DNA from: UBA2093 sp044340485
GTDB taxonomy: Bacteria; Actinomycetota; Acidimicrobiia; Acidimicrobiales; Ilumatobacteraceae
Length of the DNA: 11,516 nt
NCBI GenBank assembly: GCA_044340485.1
Contig: JBIITN010000038.1
Span: forward strand, 1-11,516
Direction of reading: 5' to 3'
The notes beneath the pieces were generated by a model. That model had not been told where the DNA came from. It saw only the letters and a program-made list of their open reading frames with translations, and did not search any database. The first letter of the stretch is position 1, and each line of letters begins with the position of its first letter. Below are positions 1-7,172 of the stretch, in pieces. The translations under genes were made by a program, and so were the position numbers.

Positions 1-702
1 AGCGTCGATGTCGATGACGAGACCAGTGTGTTCGTCTACGCCAAGCACATATGTGTCGGGATCGAGTAGTTCTTCAAAAAGTTGAAGACGTGTTTCGCCG
101 AGATAGCAAAAACGAGTGTCATGATTAGCGCCTTCGGTGTTGTCGTAGTGGGGTATCACTACTGCATTTATTCCAATAGCACCGAGAATGTCGAGTCCGT
201 CCAATCGGTGAACGTCTTGACCGACTTTGTAAATCTCGTACACGGGTACCGCGTATTTTCCAAGGGTGACCGCTGCAGCAGATGCGAATGTAACAATTCC
301 GCCAGTGCGTAATTTGTTGCAAATCACGTCTGCAACGGGTGTGTCTTTCCATTGACGTAACGCGTACGTGGGCGAGCCAGGTCCGGCGAATACGTAGTTG
401 GCTTTGTCGAGCATGTTGAGGCCGCGTTCGATTGCAACAGTGTCAGCGGGAATATGTGTGTCATGAAATTGAGTGAGATGTGGAATGTGTAGATCAATAT
501 TGATGCTCGTGTGAAAGTACTCTGCAGCGCGTGCCGCAAGATCCGCTGCATTTTCTTGAAAACCGAAAGGTGTGTCGATGACAACCGCATTTACGTCACC
601 TGGTATACGTGCAACAAGTGATCGGTGAGTAGTGACCATGGTTGGAGCGGTTTCGCCCGAACCCATGATGGTGAGAATGCGTGGTACTTGAGGTGATGTC
701 AT
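1..702 (-). CDS. Peptidase S51 / class I glutamine amidotransferase-like protein, 3' end cut by window edge
   Basis: The minus frame is open from ATG at 702 to base 1, giving 234 residues with no stop, so the C-terminus lies outside the window. The N-terminus ILTIMGSGETAPTM (9-22), the segment YVFAGPGSPTYALRQW (103-118) and TFASAAAVTLG (138-148) match the fold of cyanophycinase/dipeptidase E-type S51 proteins. S141 sits where the nucleophilic Ser of the GxSAGA elbow is expected. VIPHYDNTEGANHD (182-195) and GVDEHTG (221-227) are further likely active-site segments. The substrate is unknown; such proteins are usually annotated only as type 1 glutamine amidotransferase-like. No signal peptide is visible, so it is probably cytoplasmic. 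The start codon overlaps the stop of the preceding alpha/beta hydrolase as ATGA, so the two are probably translationally coupled. The family fold is fairly sure, the function is not. Confidence 0.8.
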   Translation of the reverse strand, partial: MTSPQVPRILTIMGSGETAPTMVTTHRSLVARIPGDVNAVVIDTPFGFQENAADLAARAAEYFHTSINIDLHIPHLTQFHDTHIPADTVAIERGLNMLDKANYVFAGPGSPTYALRQWKDTPVADVICNKLRTGGIVTFASAAAVTLGKYAVPVYEIYKVGQDVHRLDGLDILGAIGINAVVIPHYDNTEGANHDTRFCYLGETRLQLFEELLDPDTYVLGVDEHTGLVIDIDA

Positions 703-1583
703 GCGAAAAATCCTTCCGTGATGGCATCGTGCACTGTGTCTGCGAATCGTTGTGGGTACTGAGCGTGTAGATCGTGGTCAGCCGGGTCAAACCACACAAC
801 TTTGCCACGACGAAGTGCTTCTTCAGCGACTGTAACCATCTCGCGTTTTGCATGTGTGATGGGGTCATTCGCGCGTGTAGCGGGAGTGAATAAGACGGGT
901 ACTTCGATGTGTGGATATAACTGCGACGGAACGTGCTCCCACAAACTGCGCAAGATAGTGATGTGTCGATCAAAAGTAAGCCATGGGCGAATGGTTCCGT
1001 CGGGAAGATGTTCCATGTTTGCCATTGCGCCTGCAATCGATTCATCTGGCCAATCAGGATGCATTGCACGCATTGCAGCTTCAAGACGGTCAGCGGGAGT
1101 TCCTGCAAGTGCGGGAGGGGCTAACAAGTCTTTACACTGATTCCAGTCTGGGAACATGCGTTGCAATTCAATGGTGCCACCATCAACAGCAACGACACCT
1201 CGAATGTTGTGTGCGTGGTGAGCAGCCAATTCGATAACAATGTTGCCACCCCACGATTGGCCGATCATAAGAGGCCGGCTCCAAGCGGGATGTTCACTGT
1301 GCAGAGTGGTGGCAATGTCGATGACGTCTTGTGCAACTGATGCCATGTCGTATCCATTGTCTGGTTTGTCGCTTCGCCCGTGTCCTCGCAAATCGATAGC
1401 AACCACTGCGTGTCCGTGTTGTGCAAGTGCTCGCGCAGCGCCATCCCACAGTTGAGCGTTCGAGGCAAGACCGTGGATCAAAATGATGGGCTCGCCCCGG
1501 TGGCTGTGGGGAGTAGACCATTCGCGCACATGAAGCCCGACACCATCTCGGAGAAGGATTTTCCGTGATGTGGGCTCAACCAT
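699..1583 (-). CDS. Alpha/beta hydrolase
   Basis: A 294-residue alpha/beta-hydrolase-fold protein, probably a cytoplasmic esterase or epoxide-hydrolase/haloperoxidase-like enzyme of unknown substrate. Visible parts are the oxyanion-hole segment ILIHGLASNAQLWDG (34-48), the DLRGHGRSDKP turn (64-74), the nucleophile elbow GQSWGG with S110, a probable acid D240 in TPATRAND, and a catalytic His in PADHDLHAQYP, most likely H270. Residues about 140-230 form a helical cap. The frame stays open up to an ATG at 1682, but those extra 33 residues do not look like a hydrolase N-terminus and would run into the divergent gene. ATG at 1583 opens directly into MVEPTSRKILLRDG, the normal first strand, after a weak AGAGATC ribosome site. 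Its 3' end overlaps the S51-like gene by four bases. Confidence 0.87.
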   Translation of the reverse strand: MVEPTSRKILLRDGVGLHVREWSTPHSHRGEPIILIHGLASNAQLWDGAARALAQHGHAVVAIDLRGHGRSDKPDNGYDMASVAQDVIDIATTLHSEHPAWSRPLMIGQSWGGNIVIELAAHHAHNIRGVVAVDGGTIELQRMFPDWNQCKDLLAPPALAGTPADRLEAAMRAMHPDWPDESIAGAMANMEHLPDGTIRPWLTFDRHITILRSLWEHVPSQLYPHIEVPVLFTPATRANDPITHAKREMVTVAEEALRRGKVVWFDPADHDLHAQYPQRFADTVHDAITEGFFA

Positions 1584-1670
1584 GATCTCTAGTGTCGCAG
1601 TGGATTTCGGCAATTGTGGGCTGAAATGCCAGGGAAGGTGTGTTGTCTCGTAATCTGAAAAGACTGCGAA

Positions 1671-1675
1671 GGGAG
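1671..1675 (+). promoter_or_regulatory. Ribosome binding site of the F420-type oxidoreductase
   Basis: GGGAG lies five bases before ATG 1681, within GAAGGGAGACCCCATG. It fixes the start of the plus-strand gene. TAATCT at 1651-1656 could be a -10 element about 10 bases upstream of a short leader, but no convincing -35 box is seen. Confidence 0.6.
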
Positions 1676-1680
1676 ACCCC

Positions 1681-2739
1681 ATGAAATTGTCGATGATGGT
1701 GAACTATGCCGGAGGCTTTAAGGAAACGGCACAGCGTGTTGTGGAGCTCGAAAAAGCCGGCCTTGATCAGGTATGGGTGGCCGAGGCATACAGCTACGAC
1801 GCAATTTCACAAGTGGGATATCTCGCTGCAATTACTGAGCGTGTCGAGATCGGCACCGGGATTGTCAATGTGTATTCCCGCACTCCAGCACTCATGGCGA
1901 TGACTGCGGCAGGTTGTGACTATGTCAGTGATGGACGTTTCATCCTTGGTCTTGGTGCATCTGGTCCACAAGTCATCGAGGGTTTTCACGGTGTGCCATA
2001 TGAAAAGCCGATGCAACGCATCAAGGAATACATCGAAGTGTGTCGCAAGGTATGGAAGCGCGAAGAACCATTGTCTTTCGAAGGACAAACAGTGCAGGTG
2101 CCACTACCCAAGGGTCAGGGAACAGGGCTTGGCAAAGCACTCAAGATCATTAACCATCCAGTGCGCAACAATATCCCAATCTGGTGGGCATCGTTGAAAG
2201 GCAAGAGCGTGGAAGCAACCGCTGCGTACGCAGAAGGTTGGATTCCGATCATGTTTATCCCCGAGAAGTACACCAACGTGTGGGGCGACGCATTACATGC
2301 CGGTCTTGCAAAGCGAGATCCATCGCTTGGGCAGTTACAGATCACGGCAGGCGGCATGCTTGCGATTGATGATTCACTAACCGGAGATGCACAAAAGAAG
2401 ATCCTCGACATGGCACGTCCCAACATGGCGTTGTACGTCGGCGGTATGGGCGCACGCGGCAAGAACTTTTACAACGACATTTGTCGTGCGTATGGCTACG
2501 AAGAAGAAGCTGACTTGGTGCAAGATCTGTATCTAGATGGCAAGAAGGAAGAGGCCGCGGCCAACATTCCTGCCGAATGGATTGAATTGGCCAACTTGGT
2601 GGGTCCGCGCAGTTACATCAAAGAACGCGTCGGCGCATACAAGGCAGCGGGCGTGACATCATTGATGGTAAACCCAGTTGGTAAAGACGCAGTTCGCAAC
2701 ATCGAAACGCTGCGCGCAATTGTCGAAGAAGTCGGCTGA
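1681..2739 (+). CDS. LLM class F420-dependent oxidoreductase (Rv3520c-like)
   Basis: A 352-residue TIM-barrel protein of the bacterial luciferase-like family, predicted to use reduced or oxidised coenzyme F420 for hydride transfer. Characteristic segments are VWVAEAYSYDAISQVGYLAA (31-50), IGTGIVNVYSRTPALMAMTA (57-76) and RFILGLGASGPQVIEGFHGV (86-105) followed by YEKPMQRIKEY. This arrangement and the length resemble the mycobacterial Rv3520c family. The substrate is unknown; relatives act on lipids, sterol intermediates or xenobiotics. FMN use cannot be excluded from sequence, because the wider family includes FMN enzymes. It starts 97 bases from the divergent alpha/beta hydrolase start and is followed after 43 bases by a serine esterase on the same strand, possibly co-transcribed. 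Family assignment is firm, cofactor probable, reaction unknown. Confidence 0.9.
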   Translation: MKLSMMVNYAGGFKETAQRVVELEKAGLDQVWVAEAYSYDAISQVGYLAAITERVEIGTGIVNVYSRTPALMAMTAAGCDYVSDGRFILGLGASGPQVIEGFHGVPYEKPMQRIKEYIEVCRKVWKREEPLSFEGQTVQVPLPKGQGTGLGKALKIINHPVRNNIPIWWASLKGKSVEATAAYAEGWIPIMFIPEKYTNVWGDALHAGLAKRDPSLGQLQITAGGMLAIDDSLTGDAQKKILDMARPNMALYVGGMGARGKNFYNDICRAYGYEEEADLVQDLYLDGKKEEAAANIPAEWIELANLVGPRSYIKERVGAYKAAGVTSLMVNPVGKDAVRNIETLRAIVEEVG

Positions 2740-2750
2740 TTTTTTCAACT

Positions 2751-2780
2751 AATTCTTGTTCGCGGCGTAAAGCAACAATT
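2751..2780 (+). promoter_or_regulatory. Imperfect inverted repeat just before the esterase start
   Basis: AATTCTTGTT (2751-2760) and AGCAACAATT (2771-2780) can pair over 10 positions with one C-C mismatch and one G-U pair, around a 10-base loop. The dyad ends two bases before ATG 2783, where a Shine-Dalgarno sequence would normally be. It could be a weak RNA hairpin limiting translation, or an operator. No T-run follows it, so a terminator is less likely. The stem is A/T-rich and may be chance. Confidence 0.25.
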
Positions 2781-2782
2781 CA

Positions 2783-3943
2783 ATGACCGAGCATCAGTAC
2801 GGATACGTATCTCCTGGTTGGGAACCGCTGTATGAGGCGTTTGCTCACAATCTTGAATCTGGTGACGATATCGGTGCAGGGTGTGCTGTGTATCACCACG
2901 GAGAACTTGTTGTTGATCTTGTTGGTGGGTGGCGCGATCGCAAACACGAGCAGCCATACACCGACGACACGTTGCAGTTGGTGTTTAGTTGTACTAAGGG
3001 CATTACGTCAATTGCGATTGCAATGTGCGTGGAACGCGGTTTATTGGACTATGACGCTCCTGTGTCGCAATACTGGCCCGAGTTTGCACAACATGGAAAG
3101 GAAGATGCAACGGTCGCCCAATTGTTGTCGCATCAGACGGGGCTTTTCACTATTGAAGGTGATGTTGCAATTGAAGACGCGCTTGATTGGAACCATATGG
3201 TGGAGCGTCTCGCGGCCACCAAACCGCGTTTCCCGATTGGCTCAACACACGGCTATCACGCCATCACATTTGGCTGGTTGGCTGGCGAATTGGTGCGCCG
3301 AGTTGATGGTCGAAGCATTGGCGCATTTGTACAAGAGGAGATCGCGGGTCCACTGGGTGTCGAGTTCTATATCGGGCTTCCGGCTGAGCACCAGTCCCGA
3401 GTCGCTCGCCTGATGGCACATCCATTACCGAAATTGCCACCAGAACAAGCATTGTTATTGTTTGAACAAAATGGTCCAGGCACAAACGGCGCGCAAGCTT
3501 TATCACTCAACGGCGCGTTTATGCAAGGAGCCTTCAATAGAGAAGATGTGCGTGAGGCCGAACTAGCGGGTGCTAACGGAATTACAACAGCGCGCTCGAT
3601 GGCGCGAATTTATTCTCATCTCATTAATCCGCAAGACGCACCACAATTTGCATCACGCGAAGTGTTGTCACGTGCGACGCAAACAGTCACGCCAGTTGGT
3701 GAAAAAGATGTTGTGTTGGTGACTCCTACAACATTTGGGATGGGCTTTATGACACACGGTCCGCACAGTCCATATGCAGGGCCTGAAAGTTTTGGGCATA
3801 ACGGAGCTGGTGGCTCATGTGGTTTTGCGCATCCACCCAGTGGCTTAGCGATGGCATACGTGATGAACACGATGCTGGTCTCTATCGATGGGGATCCCCG
3901 TGCGCGCCGTTTAGTACAAGCGGCTGTTCAATGCGCCAACTAG
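2783..3943 (+). CDS. Serine hydrolase, beta-lactamase fold (family VIII-like esterase)
   Basis: A 386-residue enzyme of the beta-lactamase/penicillin-binding-protein fold. The SxxK motif is SCTK with nucleophile S69 and K72. The Tyr motif lies in HGYHAITFGWLAGE with Y158, and the third motif is HNG at 339-341, replacing the KTG of true beta-lactamases. The YHA-T-GWL and GHNGAGGS wording is typical of family VIII carboxylesterases (EstB-like) and mycobacterial LipD/LipL-type proteins, so ester hydrolysis is likelier than antibiotic resistance. No signal peptide is visible, which also argues for an intracellular esterase. An in-frame TAA at 2768 makes ATG 2783 the only sensible start, yet no clear ribosome site precedes it. 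It converges on the nitronate monooxygenase-like gene with a 14-base spacer. Confidence 0.88.
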   Translation: MTEHQYGYVSPGWEPLYEAFAHNLESGDDIGAGCAVYHHGELVVDLVGGWRDRKHEQPYTDDTLQLVFSCTKGITSIAIAMCVERGLLDYDAPVSQYWPEFAQHGKEDATVAQLLSHQTGLFTIEGDVAIEDALDWNHMVERLAATKPRFPIGSTHGYHAITFGWLAGELVRRVDGRSIGAFVQEEIAGPLGVEFYIGLPAEHQSRVARLMAHPLPKLPPEQALLLFEQNGPGTNGAQALSLNGAFMQGAFNREDVREAELAGANGITTARSMARIYSHLINPQDAPQFASREVLSRATQTVTPVGEKDVVLVTPTTFGMGFMTHGPHSPYAGPESFGHNGAGGSCGFAHPPSGLAMAYVMNTMLVSIDGDPRARRLVQAAVQCAN

Positions 3944-3971
3944 TTCAACGACGCTACTTAGATCACGCTAC
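3944..3971 (-). repeat. Degenerate 14-bp tandem duplication of a gene 3' end
   Basis: Read on the minus strand, GTAGCGTGATCTAA (3971-3958), which holds the last codons and stop of the nitronate monooxygenase-like gene, is followed directly by GTAGCGTCGTTGAA (3957-3944). The two match at 10 of 14 positions, including the first seven. The second copy is exactly the spacer between the two convergent stop codons. On its own this could be chance; it gains weight from clearer arrays at the other two convergent junctions. Confidence 0.4.
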
Positions 3972-4929
3972 GTAACTTCGAAAGTTGCGACAGCGTTTGT
4001 TCTGCTTCCGACATGATCTGACGAACAAGGTCACCCGCTGGAATTAGTCCTTGAATAGCACCCACACCTTGGCCAGCTGGCATGAACTCGTTTGATACGT
4101 CTGCAGTAATGCCATCGGATGGTCCAAGGTGATTCACGCCTTGTTGCAGTGTGTAAATCGCTTGGTCGGGGAACGGACGTAATTCCTCGGGATGATCTTC
4201 GTAATGTTGTGTCCAAGCATTGCGGACAACTCGGCATGTTTTTCCTGTGTATGCGCGACTGATCACGGTGTCATCTTCACGCATTTCGATGAGTTTTTCT
4301 TTGTAACCACCGACCGCACGCGCTTCAGGGGTTGCGATGAAACGAGTGCCGATCCACACTCCGTCTGCGCCGAGTGCAAGTGATGAGACGAGACCGCGTC
4401 CATCAAACAGACCTCCAGCTGCAACCACCGGAATTTTGTCGCCCACAGCGTCGACAACTTGGGGGATAAGCGCCATTGTTGCCACGGTTCCCGTGTGACC
4501 GCCACCTTCTGTTCCCTGAGCAACAACGAAGTCACAGCCACTTGCAACTGCGGCAATCGCGTGGCGCACCTTGCCACACATTGAGCCAACCAAAATGTTG
4601 TTGTTGTGCAACGCATCGACAACTTCGCGAGGTACTCCGAGGCCAGCTACATAAATACGTGCACCGCCGTCAATCACAGCCTTGATGTTTTGTTCAACAG
4701 CATTAGGGAGTGCAGTGAGTAAATCAACGCCAAACGGTTTCGATGTTTTCTCGCGAACTTGACGCATCTCGTCGATGAGGGTGGCGTTGTCCATGGTCGA
4801 TGCACCCAGAGTGCCGATGCCGCCAGATTCAGAGACAGCAGCAACAAGGTCGCTGTATGACACTCCGCCCATGCCGGCCAGCATGACAGGGAAGTCGATA
4901 TCGAGCATTTCTGTGAGACGTGTACGCAT
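3958..4929 (-). CDS. Nitronate monooxygenase-like FMN enzyme (2-nitropropane dioxygenase family)
   Basis: A 323-residue TIM-barrel flavoprotein. LDIDFPVMLAGMGGVSYSDL (9-28) is the usual N-terminal strand and loop. AQGTEGGGHTGTVATMALIP (137-156) carries the family QGxExGGH motif with H145 as likely catalytic base. AAGGLFDGRG (170-179) and GTRFIATPEA (195-204) form the FMN phosphate site and final barrel strands. The family covers nitronate monooxygenases, FabK-type enoyl reductases and IpdC, the HIP-CoA reductase of actinobacterial sterol degradation, so the substrate is not settled. The frame is open back to 5088, but those residues overlap the preceding FAD gene and do not look like this family. 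ATG 4929 gives the standard MRTRLTE start. It lies four bases after the FAD-reductase stop with no strong ribosome site, suggesting coupling. Confidence 0.88.
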   Translation of the reverse strand: MRTRLTEMLDIDFPVMLAGMGGVSYSDLVAAVSESGGIGTLGASTMDNATLIDEMRQVREKTSKPFGVDLLTALPNAVEQNIKAVIDGGARIYVAGLGVPREVVDALHNNNILVGSMCGKVRHAIAAVASGCDFVVAQGTEGGGHTGTVATMALIPQVVDAVGDKIPVVAAGGLFDGRGLVSSLALGADGVWIGTRFIATPEARAVGGYKEKLIEMREDDTVISRAYTGKTCRVVRNAWTQHYEDHPEELRPFPDQAIYTLQQGVNHLGPSDGITADVSNEFMPAGQGVGAIQGLIPAGDLVRQIMSEAEQTLSQLSKLRSVI

Positions 4930-4933
4930 GCGT

Positions 4934-6157
4934 CTACGGTACTCGCTGAACAAACGCTCCCTCACGTGAAAGAAATTTCTTGTGCCACCGACGCGGTGTG
5001 AACAGGCTTGCGCGCGGTTCATCCTCGAACATCCAACGCACAAAATTGCGCCGTGTCCAGTCGTTGATGTTGACGATCCGCAGTGCAAGCTCGGCTAGTC
5101 GAGGTCGAGCCAGTGCCCGCCCTAATAATTGTGACATTCGATGGTCGGCATAAAACTCGTGACGCAACAGTTGCGAATAGCGCGCACGAACATCTGCTGG
5201 TTCTGTACTTTCGATAATCGCGCGTGCTGCAAGTTGTCCTGAGAGCAACGCCTGTCCGATTCCTTCGCCAGTCAAAGTGTCAGTGACACACACTGCATCG
5301 CCGACAAACAGGATGCGCCCGGCACTGTGATTGGCATCTGTAACTCGAGCTGGAATTGGCCATGCAGTATGTCGATCTTGCGGCGTCACACCGGGTCCGA
5401 GGGCGCGTGCAATGTGTGGTCGGCTCCACAATTCATTCCAGATGCGTTTCATGTATTGCACACTCATGTCATCTGTGCGCAAAACTCCGAAGCCAACATT
5501 GACGCGACCATCTGGAAGTGGGAATGACCACGCGTATCCGGGGAGAAGATCGGGCTCAAACCACACAAAAAGCTGTGAACGTGCTGGTCCCGTGACGTTT
5601 GAGAAGTACTGGCGAAATGCGTGCCATTCGCCAAGGTATGACGGAATGTTGGCATTCACGGCCCGGCGAACTGGTGACCACATTCCGTCTGCTGCGATGA
5701 CGTAGTCAGCGCAAAGTGTTGGTTTGTAATAACCATCGACGGCTATTTCGATTCCGTCTACGGAGTTCGAGATGACCTCGCCGAAACTCACTCCTTCACT
5801 CACGGAGACTCCGCGCGACTTTGCAAGTTGAACGAGTGCATCGTCTAACTGCATGCGAGGTGCAATGGCGGCGAATAGACCCTGTCCTTGAGGAAGATTC
5901 ATCTCGACCGTGCGCTTAGCGGGAGATGAGATGATTACTTCACTGCACTCTTGCCAGTCAGCAACATGTGAGGGGTCAAAACCGAGTTCGTCAAGTACGC
6001 GTAATGCGCCAGTGGTGAGCCCATCACCGCAGCATTTATCTCGTGGGAAGGTGGCTTTGTCGATCATCGTGACGTCGAATCCGTTGTCACGCAAGGTGAT
6101 GGCAGCAGCGCACCCTGAAGGGCCAGCGCCTACGACTACGACATGCTTGGTCACCAC
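4934..6157 (-). CDS. Geranylgeranyl reductase family FAD-dependent oxidoreductase (MenJ-like)
   Basis: A 407-residue flavoprotein of the geranylgeranyl reductase family, which saturates double bonds in isoprenoid chains. The dinucleotide motif GAGPSG is at 10-15, the family's CCGDGL at 42-47, a PGYAWSFPLPDGRVNVGFG substrate-site segment at 206-224, and the FAD motif VGDAVCVTDTLTGEGIG at 285-301. The C-terminus NDWTRRNFVRWMFED (365-379) is typical of actinobacterial members. Length is close to MenJ, the mycobacterial enzyme reducing the menaquinone side chain, but archaeal-lipid and carotenoid-type relatives share these motifs. The start is GTG 6157 or the adjacent GTG 6154, without a clear ribosome site. 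The downstream nitronate monooxygenase-like gene starts four bases after its stop. It diverges from the MaoC gene across 112 bases. Confidence 0.88.
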   Translation of the reverse strand: MVTKHVVVVGAGPSGCAAAITLRDNGFDVTMIDKATFPRDKCCGDGLTTGALRVLDELGFDPSHVADWQECSEVIISSPAKRTVEMNLPQGQGLFAAIAPRMQLDDALVQLAKSRGVSVSEGVSFGEVISNSVDGIEIAVDGYYKPTLCADYVIAADGMWSPVRRAVNANIPSYLGEWHAFRQYFSNVTGPARSQLFVWFEPDLLPGYAWSFPLPDGRVNVGFGVLRTDDMSVQYMKRIWNELWSRPHIARALGPGVTPQDRHTAWPIPARVTDANHSAGRILFVGDAVCVTDTLTGEGIGQALLSGQLAARAIIESTEPADVRARYSQLLRHEFYADHRMSQLLGRALARPRLAELALRIVNINDWTRRNFVRWMFEDEPRASLFTPRRWHKKFLSREGAFVQRVP

Positions 6158-6223
6158 GCCACAGGCTACGGCTGGTCGGGCTCGGTCACTGGGGGCAGTT
6201 CTTCCTAGGATTCACTGCACATG

Positions 6224-6236
6224 TCACATCGTGTGA
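6224..6236. promoter_or_regulatory. Candidate operator palindrome in the divergent spacer
   Basis: TCACATCGTGTGA is a perfect 5-bp inverted repeat (TCACA/TGTGA) around TCG. It sits 33 bases before the MaoC start and 66 bases before the FAD-reductase start, where a regulator could control both genes. The arms are in the opposite order to a CRP site. No regulator gene is nearby and no second copy was noticed, so this is tentative. Confidence 0.3.
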
Positions 6237-6258
6237 TGAACTGACGTGTAAACGCAAT

Positions 6259-6264
6259 AAGGGG
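6259..6264 (+). promoter_or_regulatory. Ribosome binding site of the MaoC gene
   Basis: AAGGGG precedes ATG 6270 with five bases between, a normal Shine-Dalgarno position, and fixes the MaoC start. Confidence 0.6.
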
Positions 6265-6269
6265 ACGCT

Positions 6270-7118
6270 ATGCCACTGAATAAAGATGCTGTTGGAACAT
6301 CGGGTTCGCCCTATACCGCCACATGGACAAGCAAAGACGCATTGTTGTACGCAGTCAGTGTTGGTTCAGGAACATCAGAACTTCAGTACACCACCGAAAA
6401 TACAAATGGTGTGCAACAGCAAGTGCTCCCCACAATGCCGGTGGTTCTTGGCTATGGGCAAAATGTTGACAATCCGATGAAGAATATTGGTTCATTTAAT
6501 CCAGCGATGTTGGTCCATGGTCAGCAATCGGTGACGCTTCATACCCCGTTGCCCGTGGAAGGTTCTGTCATCATGCAATCAACGATCACTGCGATGTATG
6601 ACAAAGGCAAAGCGGCGGTTGTTGTTACAGAAACCATTGCGAAAGATGCCAATGATGGAACGCCAGTGTTTACCAACATCGGCTCTGCCTTCATTAAAGG
6701 TGAGGGTGGCTTTGGAGGCGAACGTGGCCCAAGTGGCGCTATTAACGTTCCGCCAGATCGCGCTCCTGATCACTTAGTGACGTACCAAACGAGCATGGAT
6801 CAAGCGTTGTTGTATCGACTAAACGGTGACCGTAACCCACTCCACAGTGATCCGTCATTTGCCCAGATGGGCGGATTGCCAGAGCCAATCTTGCATGGAC
6901 TGTGCACGTACGGCTTTACAGGACGTGCGCTTCTGCACACTTTTTGTGGGGGCGAGTCATCGCGCTTCAAACATATTGAAGGCCGTTTCGCATCTCCAGT
7001 AATACCTGGGGAGTCACTCACTATCAGCATGTGGGCAACGGGGAATGGTGAAGCAGTATTTGTGACGTCAGTGGGAGACCGCGTGGTGCTCGACCAAGGC
7101 CTCTTGCGGTTTTCCTGA
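6270..7118 (+). CDS. MaoC family 2-enoyl-CoA hydratase (hydratase 2 type)
   Basis: A 282-residue two-hotdog protein predicted to hydrate trans-2-enoyl-CoA to (R)-3-hydroxyacyl-CoA. The C-terminal half carries the hydratase-2 motif YRLNGDRNPLHSDP (182-195). D187 and H192 have the five-residue spacing of the catalytic Asp/His pair known from yeast and human multifunctional enzyme 2. PILHGLCTYGFTGRAL (206-221) is the typical following helix, and the N-terminal half (about 20-145) is the non-catalytic hotdog. The closest well-known architecture is mycobacterial Rv3389c (HtdY), so a role in beta-oxidation of fatty acids or sterol side chains is plausible. It is transcribed alone, diverging from the FAD reductase and converging on nucS. 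Confidence 0.9.
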   Translation: MPLNKDAVGTSGSPYTATWTSKDALLYAVSVGSGTSELQYTTENTNGVQQQVLPTMPVVLGYGQNVDNPMKNIGSFNPAMLVHGQQSVTLHTPLPVEGSVIMQSTITAMYDKGKAAVVVTETIAKDANDGTPVFTNIGSAFIKGEGGFGGERGPSGAINVPPDRAPDHLVTYQTSMDQALLYRLNGDRNPLHSDPSFAQMGGLPEPILHGLCTYGFTGRALLHTFCGGESSRFKHIEGRFASPVIPGESLTISMWATGNGEAVFVTSVGDRVVLDQGLLRFS

Positions 7119-7121
7119 CGG

Positions 7122-7172
7122 CACAATTCGTCAAACGTCACAATTCATCAAACTTCACAATTCATCAAACAA
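7122..7172 (-). repeat. Three 17-bp tandem repeats copying the nucS 3' end
   Basis: Three adjacent 17-bp units lie at 7122-7138, 7139-7155 and 7156-7172, sharing the core CACAATTC(A/G)TCAAAC on the plus strand. Neighbouring units match at 15 of 17 positions. On the minus strand the unit at 7156-7172 encodes the last nucS residues, and its stop TGA is completed by base 7155. The next unit repeats the same codons and stop. The most distal copy has GAT changed to GAC and the stop changed to TGC. The array fills the spacer from three bases after the MaoC stop into the nucS coding end. No hairpin plus T-run is evident. Confidence 0.85.

Noticed and set aside
596..1140. Other-frame open frames over the alpha/beta hydrolase and S51-like genes
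   Set aside because: Their translations are low-complexity Cys/His/Ser/Arg-rich shadows of two clearly recognisable genes.
1584..1682. 33-residue extension of the alpha/beta hydrolase
   Set aside because: It would start across the divergent gene's ATG and does not resemble a hydrolase N-terminus; ATG 1583 begins the first expected strand.
2783..3943. Beta-lactamase resistance gene
   Set aside because: It has no signal peptide, and it has HNG in place of KTG plus a YHA-type Tyr motif; the pattern fits family VIII esterases.
3974..3986. AACTT-CGA-AAGTT hairpin as a terminator of the nitronate monooxygenase-like gene
   Set aside because: It lies inside the coding sequence ahead of the stop, has only 5 bp of mostly A/T pairs and no T-run.
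4930..5088. Longer N-terminus of the nitronate monooxygenase-like protein
   Set aside because: The extra residues overlap the end of the FAD reductase, are Cys/Arg-rich and unlike the family; MRTRLTE at 4929 is the normal start.
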